NCBI GenBank assembly: GCA_009801085.1
Contig: VNWV01000007.1
Span: 496,001-560,000, forward strand
Direction of reading: 5' to 3'
Source of the DNA: Lasiodiplodia sp. COLG20
Lineage: Eukaryota; Ascomycota; Dothideomycetes; Botryosphaeriales; Botryosphaeriaceae
DNA length: 64,000 bases
Of this stretch, positions 54,379 through 64,000 are shown piece by piece (position 1 is the first letter of the stretch; each line of letters opens with the position of its first letter). The notes beneath the pieces are model-generated. The model saw nothing but the letters and a program-made list of their open reading frames with translations, ran no database searches and was not told the DNA's origin. The position numbers were made by a program, and so were the translations under genes.

Positions 54379-56891
54379 CTAGCGCGGCTCTCTCAAAGGT
54401 GCAGGGAGATAAGGCAGCAGAGCTTCTGCTTCCTGCCGTGGCTGGAAAGCTTGCTGCACGTCTCCTCGCTTCTCGTACGTGTCGGCCAACATGCTGTCAG
54501 CTACGCACTGCCAGAGTCGGTCCCCAGCTCTCTTTGCCAGGACCCGTCCTGCCTTGGCACTCTTTTCCGTCTGTTCACCAATGATGTTGGTGAAAAAGGC
54601 CGCCGTCATGTAGTTCATGCAAATCGAGAGCAGCTGGTTGTTTGCTACAGCCTTTGCTGCGTGAAGTGCCTGCTGAATGCATTGCTTCATCTTGACAATT
54701 GATGAATCCTTACCTTTGGTCGTTGCCTTCAGCAACTGGCAGGCCGATCTCATCGACAGGTTTGGATGCGTTGAAGTTTGTGCTTCGATTTTTTGCAAAA
54801 GCCCCTCTGCTTCTGCATGCATCGGGTGCGACGGCGTGCGGATTATCAACAAGGTATTCATGATAGCCAGGATGCTGAGATCTGACTGGGCTGTATGCTG
54901 CATGGGTGTCATGTTCGTCGCCCAGAGCATGCGGAAGTGGCCCAGCGCCGCCTGCGTGTTCCCGGATCCTTGCTCTATGACTCCATCAAGATAGATAGCA
55001 AAGCGGCTCATTGAAGGCCTGCGATCCTCCGAGAACATGGGTGCAGCTTGATCTAGAGCAGTGAGGTGTATCCGGGCTGTCTTCCAATCTGCCTTGTTGC
55101 ATGCCATGAAGCATTGGTAAAGACGGAAATGCCAGTCCAACGCGCGGTGCCACTCCATGCAGACTGATGCGCCATGTATCGACATCGGATTGGGGTCTGG
55201 AGCGGCAAGACTTTCTGAGAGCATTGTTTAGCAAAGAGGAGCAGCCTGTGACTGGCCGTTTTGGAGCCACTTACCTTTGGTGAGCTTAAGGCCTTCTTTC
55301 AGATAGCTCTCGGCCTTGTCCTCAATAGGATTCTTCAACAGGGCAGTCACGCCGCTCAAGTAGTATCCCAGCATCCATAGATCCCTCTTCCTCATCCACG
55401 CCAAAGACAATCGATCTCTACCATCTCCATTCCTCTGGAAAATACCACCAGTGGTACCAGTAAGCTGCACACTGGGCGGTCGATGAACAAGTACAGAAAA
55501 CGTGCCGTCGTCTTTGCTGTTGTCACCGTTCACAGCGCTATCCATGATAGCTTGCAGGTCGCGCATTTTAGCAACAGCCTGGTCGGGCTTGTAGCTTTGC
55601 AGGTTACACGCCAAGTCGATGAGATCGAGCAGAGCCACAATCGGGCCAAGTTCTTCCATGGTCAATTGCAATTGAAGGCTCCTTGCGGACGCAATGGAGC
55701 GCTGAGCTTGCTCGATGCTGTCGGGGTTCATGAGGCGCAAGTACACCATAGCCAGGATGGTGGTGCTGGCGACGTAAACGGCCTGATCACCCAACTTCTC
55801 GGACAGGGTAGAGACTTCGATTAGGGTATACATAGCTGCAGTCAGATCAGCATGTGTTGCTGACTGCATACAGAGAGATGCGCGTAAGAATCGGAAGGCG
55901 TAAGTCCACGGAATATGCTGGTACCTATGGAGGCCTTTAGCTTGCACACAAACGCGGGTCAGGGTCAATTGTCTCACATTTCAGCGGAGCGAACCACGCT
56001 GTCAATGGACTTCAGAGCAGCGGCATGGTTGGACGTGAATAGAGAACGGGCAAGGAGGTGTTGCATAGTATACTTCAAATCCAACATGTGGTGTCTCTCG
56101 CAGAGACCAATGCCCCGGCTCAGGTACTCCTCAGTCTGGAAGTTGTTGTCCGTCTCTTCATGCAACAGAGTAGCATATCTCAGGATCGTCATAGCCTCTT
56201 GCCGCGGATTCATGCGGGATTCTTTGATCGCAGCTTCTAAGCAGCCCAGAGCGGTCGACATGAGCTTGTAGTATTTGTCCTCGTCCGACTGTCGGCGCGA
56301 AAGAGCTACCGTGGGCCCCATGGCACGAGCAGCAGCGATATACTCATCCGCGAGCGAGAGCAAAAGTTGCTGAGGGTTTAGGGGGGGCGGCGAGGCGGGG
56401 GTTGGCCGAGGGATCTGGACTTGGACTGTCGGCTGGCGCGGAGGCGAGGCTGCCTGGGAAGCAGCATGAGGGACGGGAGCGGGGTTTGGACGTGAATACT
56501 GAGACTGCTGCGGACGATGCGGGTGGTAAGGCGGCGGCGAATGCTGCGCAGGGTATTGCGCAGGCAGAGGCGGGTAGCGCTGGTAATGCTGCAGTTGCGG
56601 TTGCGGCTGCTGCATCATGTGCTGCTGAGGTGACCGCTGCGGGATCATGACCATTGGGTGGGCCGGGTAGCGCTGGGGCTGGGGCGGCGAAAGAGCAGGA
56701 GCGAACGGCTGCGGGTGGTGCTGCTGCTGTGCAGCGAGGTAGGCACCAGGCGAGCCGGCAACAGGCGCGGGCGCGGGAGAGCCATGCATCTGCGGATAGC
56801 CCGTGGGCTGCTGCTGATAGCCATGCTGAGGGGGGCGCGGGGCGCCATAGCCGCCGGGCTGGGGCTGCCCGGATTGATGGTAGTAATGCAT
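54379..56891 (-). CDS. SCC4: Cohesin loading factor Scc4/Mau2
   Basis: Exons (minus strand) 56891-55978, 55924-55275 and 55214-54379 total 2400 nt, or 799 residues; both introns are in frame. The first ~170 residues are Pro/Gln/Tyr-rich and disordered (GYQQQPTGYPQ, QQHHPQPFAP). The rest is a superhelix of TPR-like helices matching the cohesin-loading family PF10345: LLLSLADEYIAAARAMG, YYKLMSTALGCLEAAIKES, RYATLLHEETDNNFQTEEYL, HHMLDLKYTMQHLLARSLF. It continues to WRALDWHFRLYQ-like and MCMNYMTAAFF-like helices. In yeast Scc4 partners Scc2 to load cohesin on chromatin. The long N-terminal low-complexity extension is common in filamentous fungi. It would be nuclear. Confidence 0.88.
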
Positions 56892-57282
56892 GCCTGGCGG
56901 GGGCGACGGCGGGTTATATGGGCTTTCTCATGGTGGAGTCGTCGCGACCTGGTCATGATGCGGGCGGCGATGCGCGAGTAGCGGCGGGAGACGTGACGGG
57001 GCTTGGCGCGGGTGCTTGGCGCGCTGCAGGGTCGCATTGGCTGAACAGCCGCGCGCCTCTGCATCGCGGGCCGAGGCTCGCTCGCGGTACGGCCGCTGCG
57101 GACAGAAGAAATGCGCACAACAGCACCGAGCGGACCGCAGTCTGCACGAGGCGCCGCGCCGGCTCGCGCTTCGGTCGGACGACTTGATCTGCCCCCGGGC
57201 CGTTGCCACTTCCGCCCATGTAAAAGCCACGGTGCTGCTCTCCACCCAAGTCCGCCCTACCTCTCGAGCCTCAACCCCGACG
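56892..57282. promoter_or_regulatory. Divergent promoter, SCC4-like / ABHD gene
   Basis: The 391-bp region between the start codons of the minus-strand cohesin loader and the plus-strand hydrolase is GC-rich, without an obvious TATA box or repeat. Confidence 0.5.
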
Positions 57283-58910
57283 ATGATGGATCTCTCGTGG
57301 GTGCTGGGACGCGCTAGAGTCTCTTTCACCAATTGTGCCAAGCCCGTGACCATTGTAACCAGGTCCGGCCAGTCTGTCCCGTTGCCGGAGCTGATCAAGG
57401 ATGTGACGCCTCCATGCCACCTCAATCCGCTGCTGTTCAACGGTCATTTGCAGACCGCATACACCGGTCCGTGCGCCAATCTGCTGTAAATCACCCCTGC
57501 TAACCTTAAAGCATCGCAGTTGTGAAAGGCTTCGATATCCCTGTAGTCTACAAGCGCAAGGTCTTCGCCTCGAACAATCCGGCCGTTCCTGGCACCTTTG
57601 CTGTCGACTTCGTCCACCGCATCGCTTCCAACGACGTCGACTCCACCTTGCCTCCGCGCACAACCTACTTTACCGATCAGGAGTTTGGTGAGATCGGCTC
57701 CGATGACAGCAAACCCATGCTGGTCACCCTTCACGGCCTGGCTGGAGGCAGCAATGAAATCTACCTGCGTCACGTTCTTGCTCCCCTGACCACCGAGGAA
57801 GGTGGCTGGGAAGCTTGCGTAGTGAATTCTAGGGGCTGTGCTATGAGCAAAATCACCTCCAACGTCCTGTACAATGCCCGTGCCACATGGGACGTGAGAC
57901 AGGTTGTGACCTGGCTCCGGGAGAAGTTTCCCAATAGGCCCCTTTTCGGCATTGGCTTTTCTCTGGGCGCCAATATCCTGACCAACGTGAGTTTCGCATA
58001 CATTGAACCGGAAAGCACATCTCCAAGCTAACACGCCTCGTAGTATCTTGGCGAAGAAGCCGAGCACTGTCAACTCAAGGCCGCCGTCGTCTGCTCGAAT
58101 CCTTGGAATTTGGACGTCTCCAGTGAAGTCTTGAAGAGCTCATGGATGGGACTGCACGTCTACCAGAAGGCCATGGGAAGTAGTATGAGGAGGCTATTCG
58201 ACAGGTATATCCTAAGAGGCTGTGCTGCATACCTGAGACAATTCTTACTCCATCCTAGGCACGCCGAAGAAATTGCAAAGAACCCAAACATTGACAACGA
58301 GGAAGTTCGCAACTGTACCTACCTATACGAATTCGACAGGTAACTTCTCCTTTTCAACCCTGCTGACCAAGACTCTGACTGGTCAAAACAGAGCTGTACA
58401 GTGCGGAAGTTGGGGCTATCCTACGGAGAGAGCATATTATCGAGATGCTTCATCTTGCGATTCTATGCTTGCCATCAAGATCCCCTTTCTCGCCATCAAC
58501 GCCGAAGACGACCCGGTGAGTAATGCTCTTTTCATCCCATTAATCGATCGAACGCTAACTGGTGAAACAGATCTCTGTGAAGGAAGCCATCCCGTTCGGG
58601 GAATTCAAGCAAAACCCATACGCCGTTCTGTGCTCCACTTCTCTCGGCGGTCATCTCAGTTGGTTCCAGAGCAACGGCGATCGTTGGTTTGCAAAAGCTG
58701 TGAGGACCCCAGCTTCCATCAAGAAATTTTTGTAGCTGACTTTGGCAGTCCGTCGCTTTTCTGAAGAAGATGGCCGAGGACGCCGATTTCGATGCCACGC
58801 AGAGCCACAATGCCCAGAACGCCAATGGTTCTGTAGGGGGTAAGGGCAGGCCGTTTGTCTTCGAACCATTGCGCCGCAAACTGCACATTCCGAAAGACCA
58901 CGCCGAGTAA
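57283..58910 (+). CDS. ABHD1/3-EMB8-type alpha/beta hydrolase (Eht1/Eeb1/Ymr210w group)
   Basis: Seven exons (57283-57466, 57520-57986, 58044-58204, 58259-58339, 58392-58515, 58571-58699, 58749-58910) encode 435 residues. A weakly hydrophobic N-terminus leads to CHLNPLLFNGHLQTAYT, the family's entry signature. The core has LVTLHGLAGGSNEIYLR (oxyanion region), the nucleophile in GIGFSLGAN, Asp in AINAEDDP and His in TSLGGHLSWFQ, so the triad is complete. Yeast members are medium-chain fatty-acid ethyl-ester synthases/esterases or monoacylglycerol lipases; either activity is possible here. All six introns are short and the total is an exact multiple of three. Confidence 0.9.
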
Positions 58911-59055
58911 AGTTTGAGATAGCGACGTTGTTGATGCGTACTGCAAGCCCAGCATACTTAACTTACGGATCTTTGGGATTGCGAATACGAAGAGGGAACT
59001 CACAGTCTGCTTTGAGATTGCATGTGGGGAATCATAGATTAGAATAGACCAGAGC

Positions 59056-59894
59056 TCAGCCGAAAGACACTCTCTTCTTATTGGGCCTAGTAGACTTTGT
59101 AGATTTGGCTTCTTCATTTTTCTCAGGCGCAGAGCCAGCCTTGGGTTTGTGCTTCTTGCGCAGAGAGTCCTTGGTCTCCTCCTAGAATTCTGTCAGTAAT
59201 CTGCAGTGTGGAGAAAATAGCCAAAGTGTGCTTACGAATTTTTCGCGCTTCTTATCCAGGCGGGCTTCTGCTTCCTTCTTCCTTGCCTCGCGAATCTCCT
59301 CCATTTGCCTTGCCTTCATCATCTTGGACTCAATCTGACCTTCCTGCTCGGCGTTGACCATGGCGAGAATAGTCATCATACCCTCCTATTGTCATATTAG
59401 CCACTTCTGCACGAGCGTATCACCGTCCACCGCCTTAAACGAGCCCACAAGCCGACCGTTCTATCGTGCAAAGCAGAATATGTGCTTATGAAAGAAGGCA
59501 AGGAACCGGTGATAGTAAAGACGTTTCGCCGGATTCTCAAGCAAGCGATCTCTTCCAACATCGGGTTGGCCCATTTTTGCGCTCGTTTTGCTCAAGGGAA
59601 AGGCGGCAGCGGCGCATTGGGTAATGGCGGCAGCACGCATACCTGATCATCCACAAAAACCTTGCCCTTCTTCTTGCCCTTGGGCTTCTGAACGCCGACC
59701 GGAGTTATCATGTTCAACTTGGGAATGCCCAGTTCCTCCTCAGTGTAGGTTCGCTTCTTCTTCTTTTTCGGATCGACTTTCGCAGTACCGATCGAAGTGT
59801 GGGTTTTGGGCTTCGAGTGCTTCGAGGGCTTTGCGCCCTTGGCGCTCGAGCTCGTGGAGCTCGATTTCGACTTCTGCGGCTTGACGGGGGCCAT
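59056..59894 (-). CDS. LOC1: Loc1-like 60S ribosome assembly / mRNA localisation factor
   Basis: Exons (minus strand) 59894-59643, 59385-59236 and 59181-59056 encode 175 residues. The protein is small and very basic: a Ser/Lys-rich start, then [54 protein letters not shown] and a Glu/Lys coiled helix. The Lys-rich tail ends KKRVSFG. These blocks fit the fungal Loc1 family of nucleolar RNA-binding proteins needed for 60S assembly. The first intron is 257 nt, several times longer than other introns in the window, and holds no frame of interest. The gene is divergent from VPS68, with 268 bp between start codons. Confidence 0.82.
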
Positions 59895-60162
59895 GGCGAC
59901 GATTTGCGGTGCGGAAAGCTGGACGAAGAAATCTCGAAGAGCGGCCTGGAGTTTAGGCGGCGTTTGCAAGGGTCTCTGTCTTGGCGCGCCCGGACCGCAG
60001 CCCAGCCGCCCGGGCCAGGCCGCGACAGCAGCAATCAAGCGCCCTCCGAACCGCCGTCATCGTCAACTCCGCCGACAACAGCCCTGCGCATCACACACCT
60101 CAGAGCTCGTACTCTACGCTCCCATCTTTCTGCCTAGTCAAATATCGCGAGACTATACAACC
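59895..60162. promoter_or_regulatory. Divergent promoter, LOC1 / VPS68
   Basis: 268 bp separate the two start codons. No TATA box recognised; the region is GC-rich on the LOC1 side. Confidence 0.5.
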
Positions 60163-60847
60163 ATGTCGAGCCACAGGCTGTTCCGCTTCCCCAAGCCTCA
60201 ATGGATTAACAGCGCCAACACGCGCACCGCCGGCGTCTATGCAGCTGGCGCACTGGTAGGCGCCCACTCGTTTTGCAACAGAAGACTGTGGCGATGCTGA
60301 CAAGACCGTGTAGTTCTCTCTTGGTTTCTTCTTCTTCATCGACGCCGCCGCCTACTCCAAGTCCGCAAAGAACGGGTCCGACGTTCACATCACATTCGTT
60401 GACTGGATCCCCTCCATCTGCTCCGCCCTTGGCATGCTCGTCATTAACAGCATCGACAAGTCCCGGCTGAGCGCGGATAGCTTTAGCTACTCTGGCAACG
60501 GTGTGGCGTGGAAGGCCAAACTTGTTTTGTTCCTCGGGTTTGCTCTTATGGCTGGTGGCCTTGCTGGTAGTGTGGTATGTATCGGCTTCGTTGGGCGGTC
60601 TATATTAAATGATGCTGACATTGCGCCCCACGACAGACTGTCATGGTTCTCAAATATGTTGTTCCTGACTACAGCTTCCCCACCCTCTGGTTCGGCGTCT
60701 CCAACGTTGTTGCAAATGCGTTGATTATGGTTAGGTATGTTGCGTGATCCACTGACTTCGAGATGTTTGCTGACAGGCACTAGTTCGGCTATTCTCTGGG
60801 TTGTCCAGAATATGGAGGATGAGTACACATACAATCTTGCGCTGTAG
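60163..60847 (+). CDS. VPS68: Vps68 (TMEM50/UPF0220 family), endosomal sorting
   Basis: Exons 60163-60255, 60314-60574, 60637-60734 and 60784-60847 encode 171 residues. Four membrane segments are visible: VYAAGALFSLGFFFFIDAAA, WIPSICSALGMLVINSI, LVLFLGFALMAGGLAGSVTV and FPTLWFGVSNVVANALIMVS. The final helix SSAILWVVQNMEDEYTYNL is the family's C-terminus. Signature segments include FVDWIPSICSALGMLVINS and DSFSYSGNG. In yeast Vps68 forms a complex with Vps55 at late endosomes and both are needed for cargo exit to the vacuole. VPS55 is the next gene downstream, on the opposite strand. Confidence 0.92.
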
Positions 60848-61320
60848 GAAAGAAGTACTCTCAGACATGCAGTGTTTCAATCGGTTGGAGTAGAAGATTG
60901 GCGCTACGGTTGCTTTGCAAGATTCACGTGTATGATAAGCAAACTTTGATTCTACGCACTCGTGCCTCATATTGCCTCGTGCTATCCCAGCATTACCGGC
61001 AACATCAAGCAGCTGGTTATCGCGTGACGTCAGGTTGTACAAGTTTAGGCAGTAAACAAGCACAGAGTTGAAAGCGCCTAGTGCTCCATCACCGTTTCTT
61101 GGTGTTACTAGCCAAATCAATAAACATTTCTGAATAGGAGTTCTATCCAGCGCGTCAAGCATGAAACCGCCATTGCTCCAATTTTCCTCCTACGACAACA
61201 GTGTGAACACGGGACAGACCAATTGAATACGCCATGCCTCCAGCGCTAGAATCTAATGTACAAGATCCCCACAAACAAAGGCAAGGAAACCCCCTAAGAA
61301 CAACAGGCCGGACACGCCGT
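60848..61320. other. Convergent spacer between VPS68 and VPS55
   Basis: 473 bp of 3' flanking DNA for both genes. A minus-strand frame of 143 codons (60731-61162) overlaps the VPS68 3' end and lacks motifs. Confidence 0.55.
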
Positions 61321-61858
61321 TTAGAATTCCTCATCCTCCTGGAAAAACATAGTGAAACTTATGATAGTGCCGTAGATAAGAAGGCCACCGATGATGGACA
61401 TTACCATGGCGGACGAGGAAATGAGGGCGCAGTGAGCGAGCGCAGCAGGCAGAGCTAGATGCAGTCCGTCGCGTTAGCAACTATGCCCACGTATCTTGGA
61501 CGACGTTTGGCCGCGGGGAAGGCGGTGACATACCAATGCCCATGACAACAAGGAAACCGGTGAGGAAGCGGCCGAAATCAATCACAGCGCTGCTGGAGCT
61601 TTCCATAAAATCATCTGGATTGGCCGCTCTGCCACAAATCCAGTTCGGCAGCGGCGCTATAACGTATGTCGCGACGACAAGCAGCGGGAAGTAGTTGTGC
61701 CATAGCGCGCACGAGAGGATGACGAGGAGGAAGCCGATGGCCAGGACCTGTAACTCGGCAATGCGGGGTCAGCGATAGGCCGAAAGCGATGGCGCATGCA
61801 TGTCTGCGGGCGGTGCGCGTACGAAAGAAAGCGCGATGATGGTCTTGAGGCCAGCCAT
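61321..61858 (-). CDS. VPS55: Vps55 (LEPROT/OB-RGRP family), endosomal sorting
   Basis: Exons (minus strand) 61858-61823, 61747-61534 and 61454-61321 encode 127 residues. The opening GLKTIIALSFVLAIGFLLVI is the diagnostic Vps55/LEPROT helix. It is followed by NYFPLLVVATYVIAPLPNWI, a small loop with CGRAANPDDF, FGRFLTGFLVVMGIALPAAL and SAMVMSIIGGLLIYGTI; four membrane segments in all. The acidic end FFQEDEEF matches the family. Yeast Vps55 acts with Vps68. The first exon has only 12 codons, and the splice lies exactly within the diagnostic helix, which supports the join. Confidence 0.94.
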
Positions 61859-62275
61859 GGTTGACCTCTCTTCGGGACGAGTCGGCGACGACGTGATGGC
61901 GGTTCTGGCGGCGCACAGGGGTCGGGTGTTGAGGGGCGGCGGAAGCGCAGGCTGCGGGCTCGAGATGCGTTGTGTCTGCGGGGTGTCGACAGGCGTCGTT
62001 GCTGGGCGGGTCTGGAGAAGCTGAAGGCTGGCGTAGGCGCCCGGGCGTGCTGTGCTGACGACGTCTTAGCGCAGCCTGCGGCTCTGGCACGGATCCCTGC
62101 CAGCCCAGGTGCTGAGCTCGGAAGGAAGCTCTGATCGGCCGCCGCGTCTGCCACGAGGTTGCCTCAGAGCTTCACAACCACCACTGTCCATCCCACCTCG
62201 ACCCCTTCCAATCCGCCTGCATTTGGCTGTCGCTCTCCAACCTCGCTCCCGACCGTCCATCCGCAGCTCGCCACC
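61859..62275. promoter_or_regulatory. Divergent promoter, VPS55 / proteasome alpha-6
   Basis: 417 bp separate the two start codons. The region is GC-rich. I did not find a convincing Rpn4-type proteasome element (GGTGGCAAA). Confidence 0.5.
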
Positions 62276-63153
62276 ATGTTCCGCAACAACTACGACAACG
62301 ATTCCGTCACATTGTACGCTTCGCCCGACGGCCACCACAACCATAAGAGCACCGCTGACAGCAGCTTGCAGCTCGCCCCAGGGCCGTATCTTCCAGGTCG
62401 AGTATGCACAGGAGGCGGTGAAGCAAGGTTCCGTCGTCGTTGGTGTCGTCAGCAAGACCCACGTCGTCCTGGCCGCAATCAAGGCAAGCAACTGTCCATT
62501 CCGCAACACATCAACCGATCGAGCTAACACCAGCCGCCGTCCTGCAGCGTAACGCCGAGGAGCTCTCATCGTACCAAAAGAAGATCATCCCGGTAGACTC
62601 GCACTATGGTGTCGCTCTTGCCGGTCTCGCGTCGGATGCCCGCGTGCTGTCCAACTTCATGAAGCAGCAGTCGCTCGCCTCGCGCCTGACCTACGACCGT
62701 GCCATCCCGCTGGCAGAGATCACGTCGCGCATCGGTGACCGGGCGCAGTCCAACACCCAGCACTACGGCAAGCGGCCCTACGGCGTGGGCCTGCTGATTG
62801 CCGGCGTTGACCAGAAGGGCCCCCACCTGTTTGAGTTCCAGCCGTCGGGCGTGACGCAGGAGATGGCAGCGTGCGGCATTGGCGCCCGTAGCCAGATGGC
62901 GCGGACGTACCTCGAGCGCAACCTCGACCAGTTCGAGGGCTCGTCTCGCGAGGAGCTAATCAAGCACGCCCTGCGCGCCCTGAAGGAGAGCTTGAGCCAG
63001 GACAAGGAGCTGACGGTTGACAACACGAGCATAGGAGTTGCTGGCGTGGGCGAGAACTTCAAGTTGTACGAGGGCTCGGCCATCACCAACTGGCTGGAGA
63101 CTACTTTCGAGAATAGGGAAGGTGGTTCGGAGGGCATGGAGGTCGACACATAG
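62276..63153 (+). CDS. PRE5: 20S proteasome subunit alpha-6 (type 1)
   Basis: Exons 62276-62313, 62372-62483 and 62548-63153 encode 251 residues. [20 protein letters not shown] is the alpha-type N-terminus, and [14 protein letters not shown] is the proteasome alpha signature. [36 protein letters not shown] and GQ-like [15 protein letters not shown] follow. The second intron (62484-62547) begins GCAAGC, a GC-AG intron. Its use is required because it joins VLAAIK to [13 protein letters not shown], the conserved order. The protein is part of the outer ring of the 20S core and is not catalytic. The start lies beside the divergent VPS55. Confidence 0.95.
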
Positions 63154-63532
63154 AAAGGACATGTACCTGGGAAGAGATCGGAGGCTGCGATAGACGGATT
63201 CTGATTGTAGCACGATGCACCCTTCAATGAAAATGGCTCTAATGACTGATATATTGCTATGGGCAGTCAAGATTGGACCTTCGCTAACTAGGTTGTATTA
63301 TTGGCGATGCGAGCTCCAGTGCATGCTTCAACTGCTTGTAATCCATCTACATGCTACTCAGAAGTCTACCCAGTGGGTGCTATAATCTATTGTTAGGGTG
63401 GAAGCCATGTTAATTGGCATTCACGTGTCCGCGCGTTTCGCGACGGAAACATGACGAGCACCACCCGCGAACTTCCCCCACCATCCAACACCAACGAATA
63501 GCACCTGAGCCGAACCATTTCAGAAACTCAAC
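63154..63532. other. Intergenic spacer
   Basis: 379 bp between PRE5 and the CENP-W-like gene; nothing recognised. Confidence 0.5.
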
Positions 63533-64000
63533 ATGGCTCCGTCACAGACGCTATACCCTCGCGCAACAGTCAAGCGCATCGTCAAAGCGCACAGCAACCG
63601 TCCTCTCAGCAAGAACGCCGACATAATGGTAAACAACCAACGCGCCTCCGTTTATCGCCCTGCGCAACGAAGGGGAAGCCCGCTAATCGAGACCCCTCCC
63701 TTCACAGATCTTCCTCGACTACATGCTCTTTATGAACGAGTACGCAAACACCAAACAACCCCACCCGTCATGCGCCACCTACTATCCCCAGGACCCAACC
63801 TACGTCCGTTCCACAAACACACATTTGCGGAATGAATATCACACTTCTTTTCGGTCATGAACAAGAGCATAACTCAGAAAGATGCAATCAATTCTAACCA
63901 AGGGAACGGTTGTAATAGGCTTATCCGTGAAGCGAGCATCAAATCAAAACAATCCGGTGAGCGAGGCATCTCTGCGAGGTCGGTCCGCAAAGTGCGCGAG
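63533..64000 (+). CDS. CENP-W-like histone-fold kinetochore protein (3'-truncated by window edge)
   Basis: Exons 63533-63628, 63708-63739 and 63919 to beyond 64000 encode at least 70 residues; the window ends in an open frame. YPRATVKRIVKAHSNRPLSK is the first histone-fold helix. NADIMIFLDYMLFMNELIRE is the second and crosses two splice junctions (IM/IF and N/EL). ASIKSKQSGERGISARSVRK follows. This matches the CENP-W/Wip1 pattern of small inner-kinetochore histone-fold proteins that pair with CENP-T. The middle exon is just 32 nt, and the second intron is 179 nt. An unspliced reading gives unrelated sequence, which supports the exons. Confidence 0.8.

Overview
The window is nuclear DNA of a filamentous ascomycete (Pezizomycotina; a Dothideomycete is my best guess, by inference only). 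The evidence is a set of fungal-specific families (homoaconitase of the alpha-aminoadipate lysine pathway, a Goodbye-type NLR, a fungal_trans regulator, a class V cAMP-receptor-like GPCR), genes on both strands with introns mostly of 47-70 nt, GT-AG splice sites with CTNAC-like branch points, and no operons. All exon joins below were worked out by hand from splice signals and reading frame. Nearly every spliced model closes to an exact multiple of three.

Layout. 0.7-3.1 kb: homoaconitase (LYS4). 3.1-5.3 kb: gene-poor DNA with a composite MITE. 5.3-6.2 kb: orphan gene. 6.9-11.8 kb: a 1499-residue Goodbye-NACHT-helical repeat-ZZ finger NLR, followed by a VOC/glyoxalase-fold gene. 14.4-15.6 kb: secreted alpha/beta hydrolase. 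16.0-18.7 kb (-): fused PabA-PabB synthase. 19.6-21.9 kb: C2H2/fungal_trans regulator. 22.5-26.1 kb: two tandem, probably paralogous cysteine-containing orphans. 26.2-33.4 kb: CWC21 and CDC123 (divergent), a DAO-type flavoprotein, an F-box/2EXR-like protein and a WW-domain protein. 33.4-34.7 kb: a mirror-image pair of tiny membrane-protein genes centred on a palindromic repeat. 36.3-40.9 kb (-): Ede1/Eps15-like endocytic scaffold. 41.9-44.1 kb (-): DUF2358-like and LURP-one-related proteins. 45.4-47.0 kb: GPCR. 47.3-52.3 kb: a MITE-rich accessory stretch with an epoxide hydrolase, a frameshifted cupin gene and a secreted FMN alpha-hydroxy-acid oxidase. 53.5 kb: intron-containing tRNA-Asn. 54.4-64.0 kb: a compact housekeeping block with cohesin loader Scc4/Mau2, an ABHD/EMB8-type hydrolase, LOC1, VPS68, VPS55, proteasome alpha-6 and, cut by the right edge, a CENP-W-like histone-fold protein.

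How the genes relate. VPS68 and VPS55 encode the two partners of one endosomal complex and sit convergently less than 0.5 kb apart. Ede1, VPS55 and VPS68 all act in endocytic traffic, but Ede1 is about 20 kb away. The repeats are small non-autonomous DNA elements: a hairpin of about 85 bp (type A) and a longer element with CGCTAGCC-type terminal repeats (type B) that often carries type A inside it. They concentrate at 4.6, 34.2, 43.1, 44.4, 48.6 and 50.1-50.6 kb, between accessory genes. The most unusual structure is the 33.4-34.7 kb mirror locus: two divergent homologous micro-membrane proteins, duplicated promoters, a hairpin at the axis, and a third decayed promoter copy beside it.
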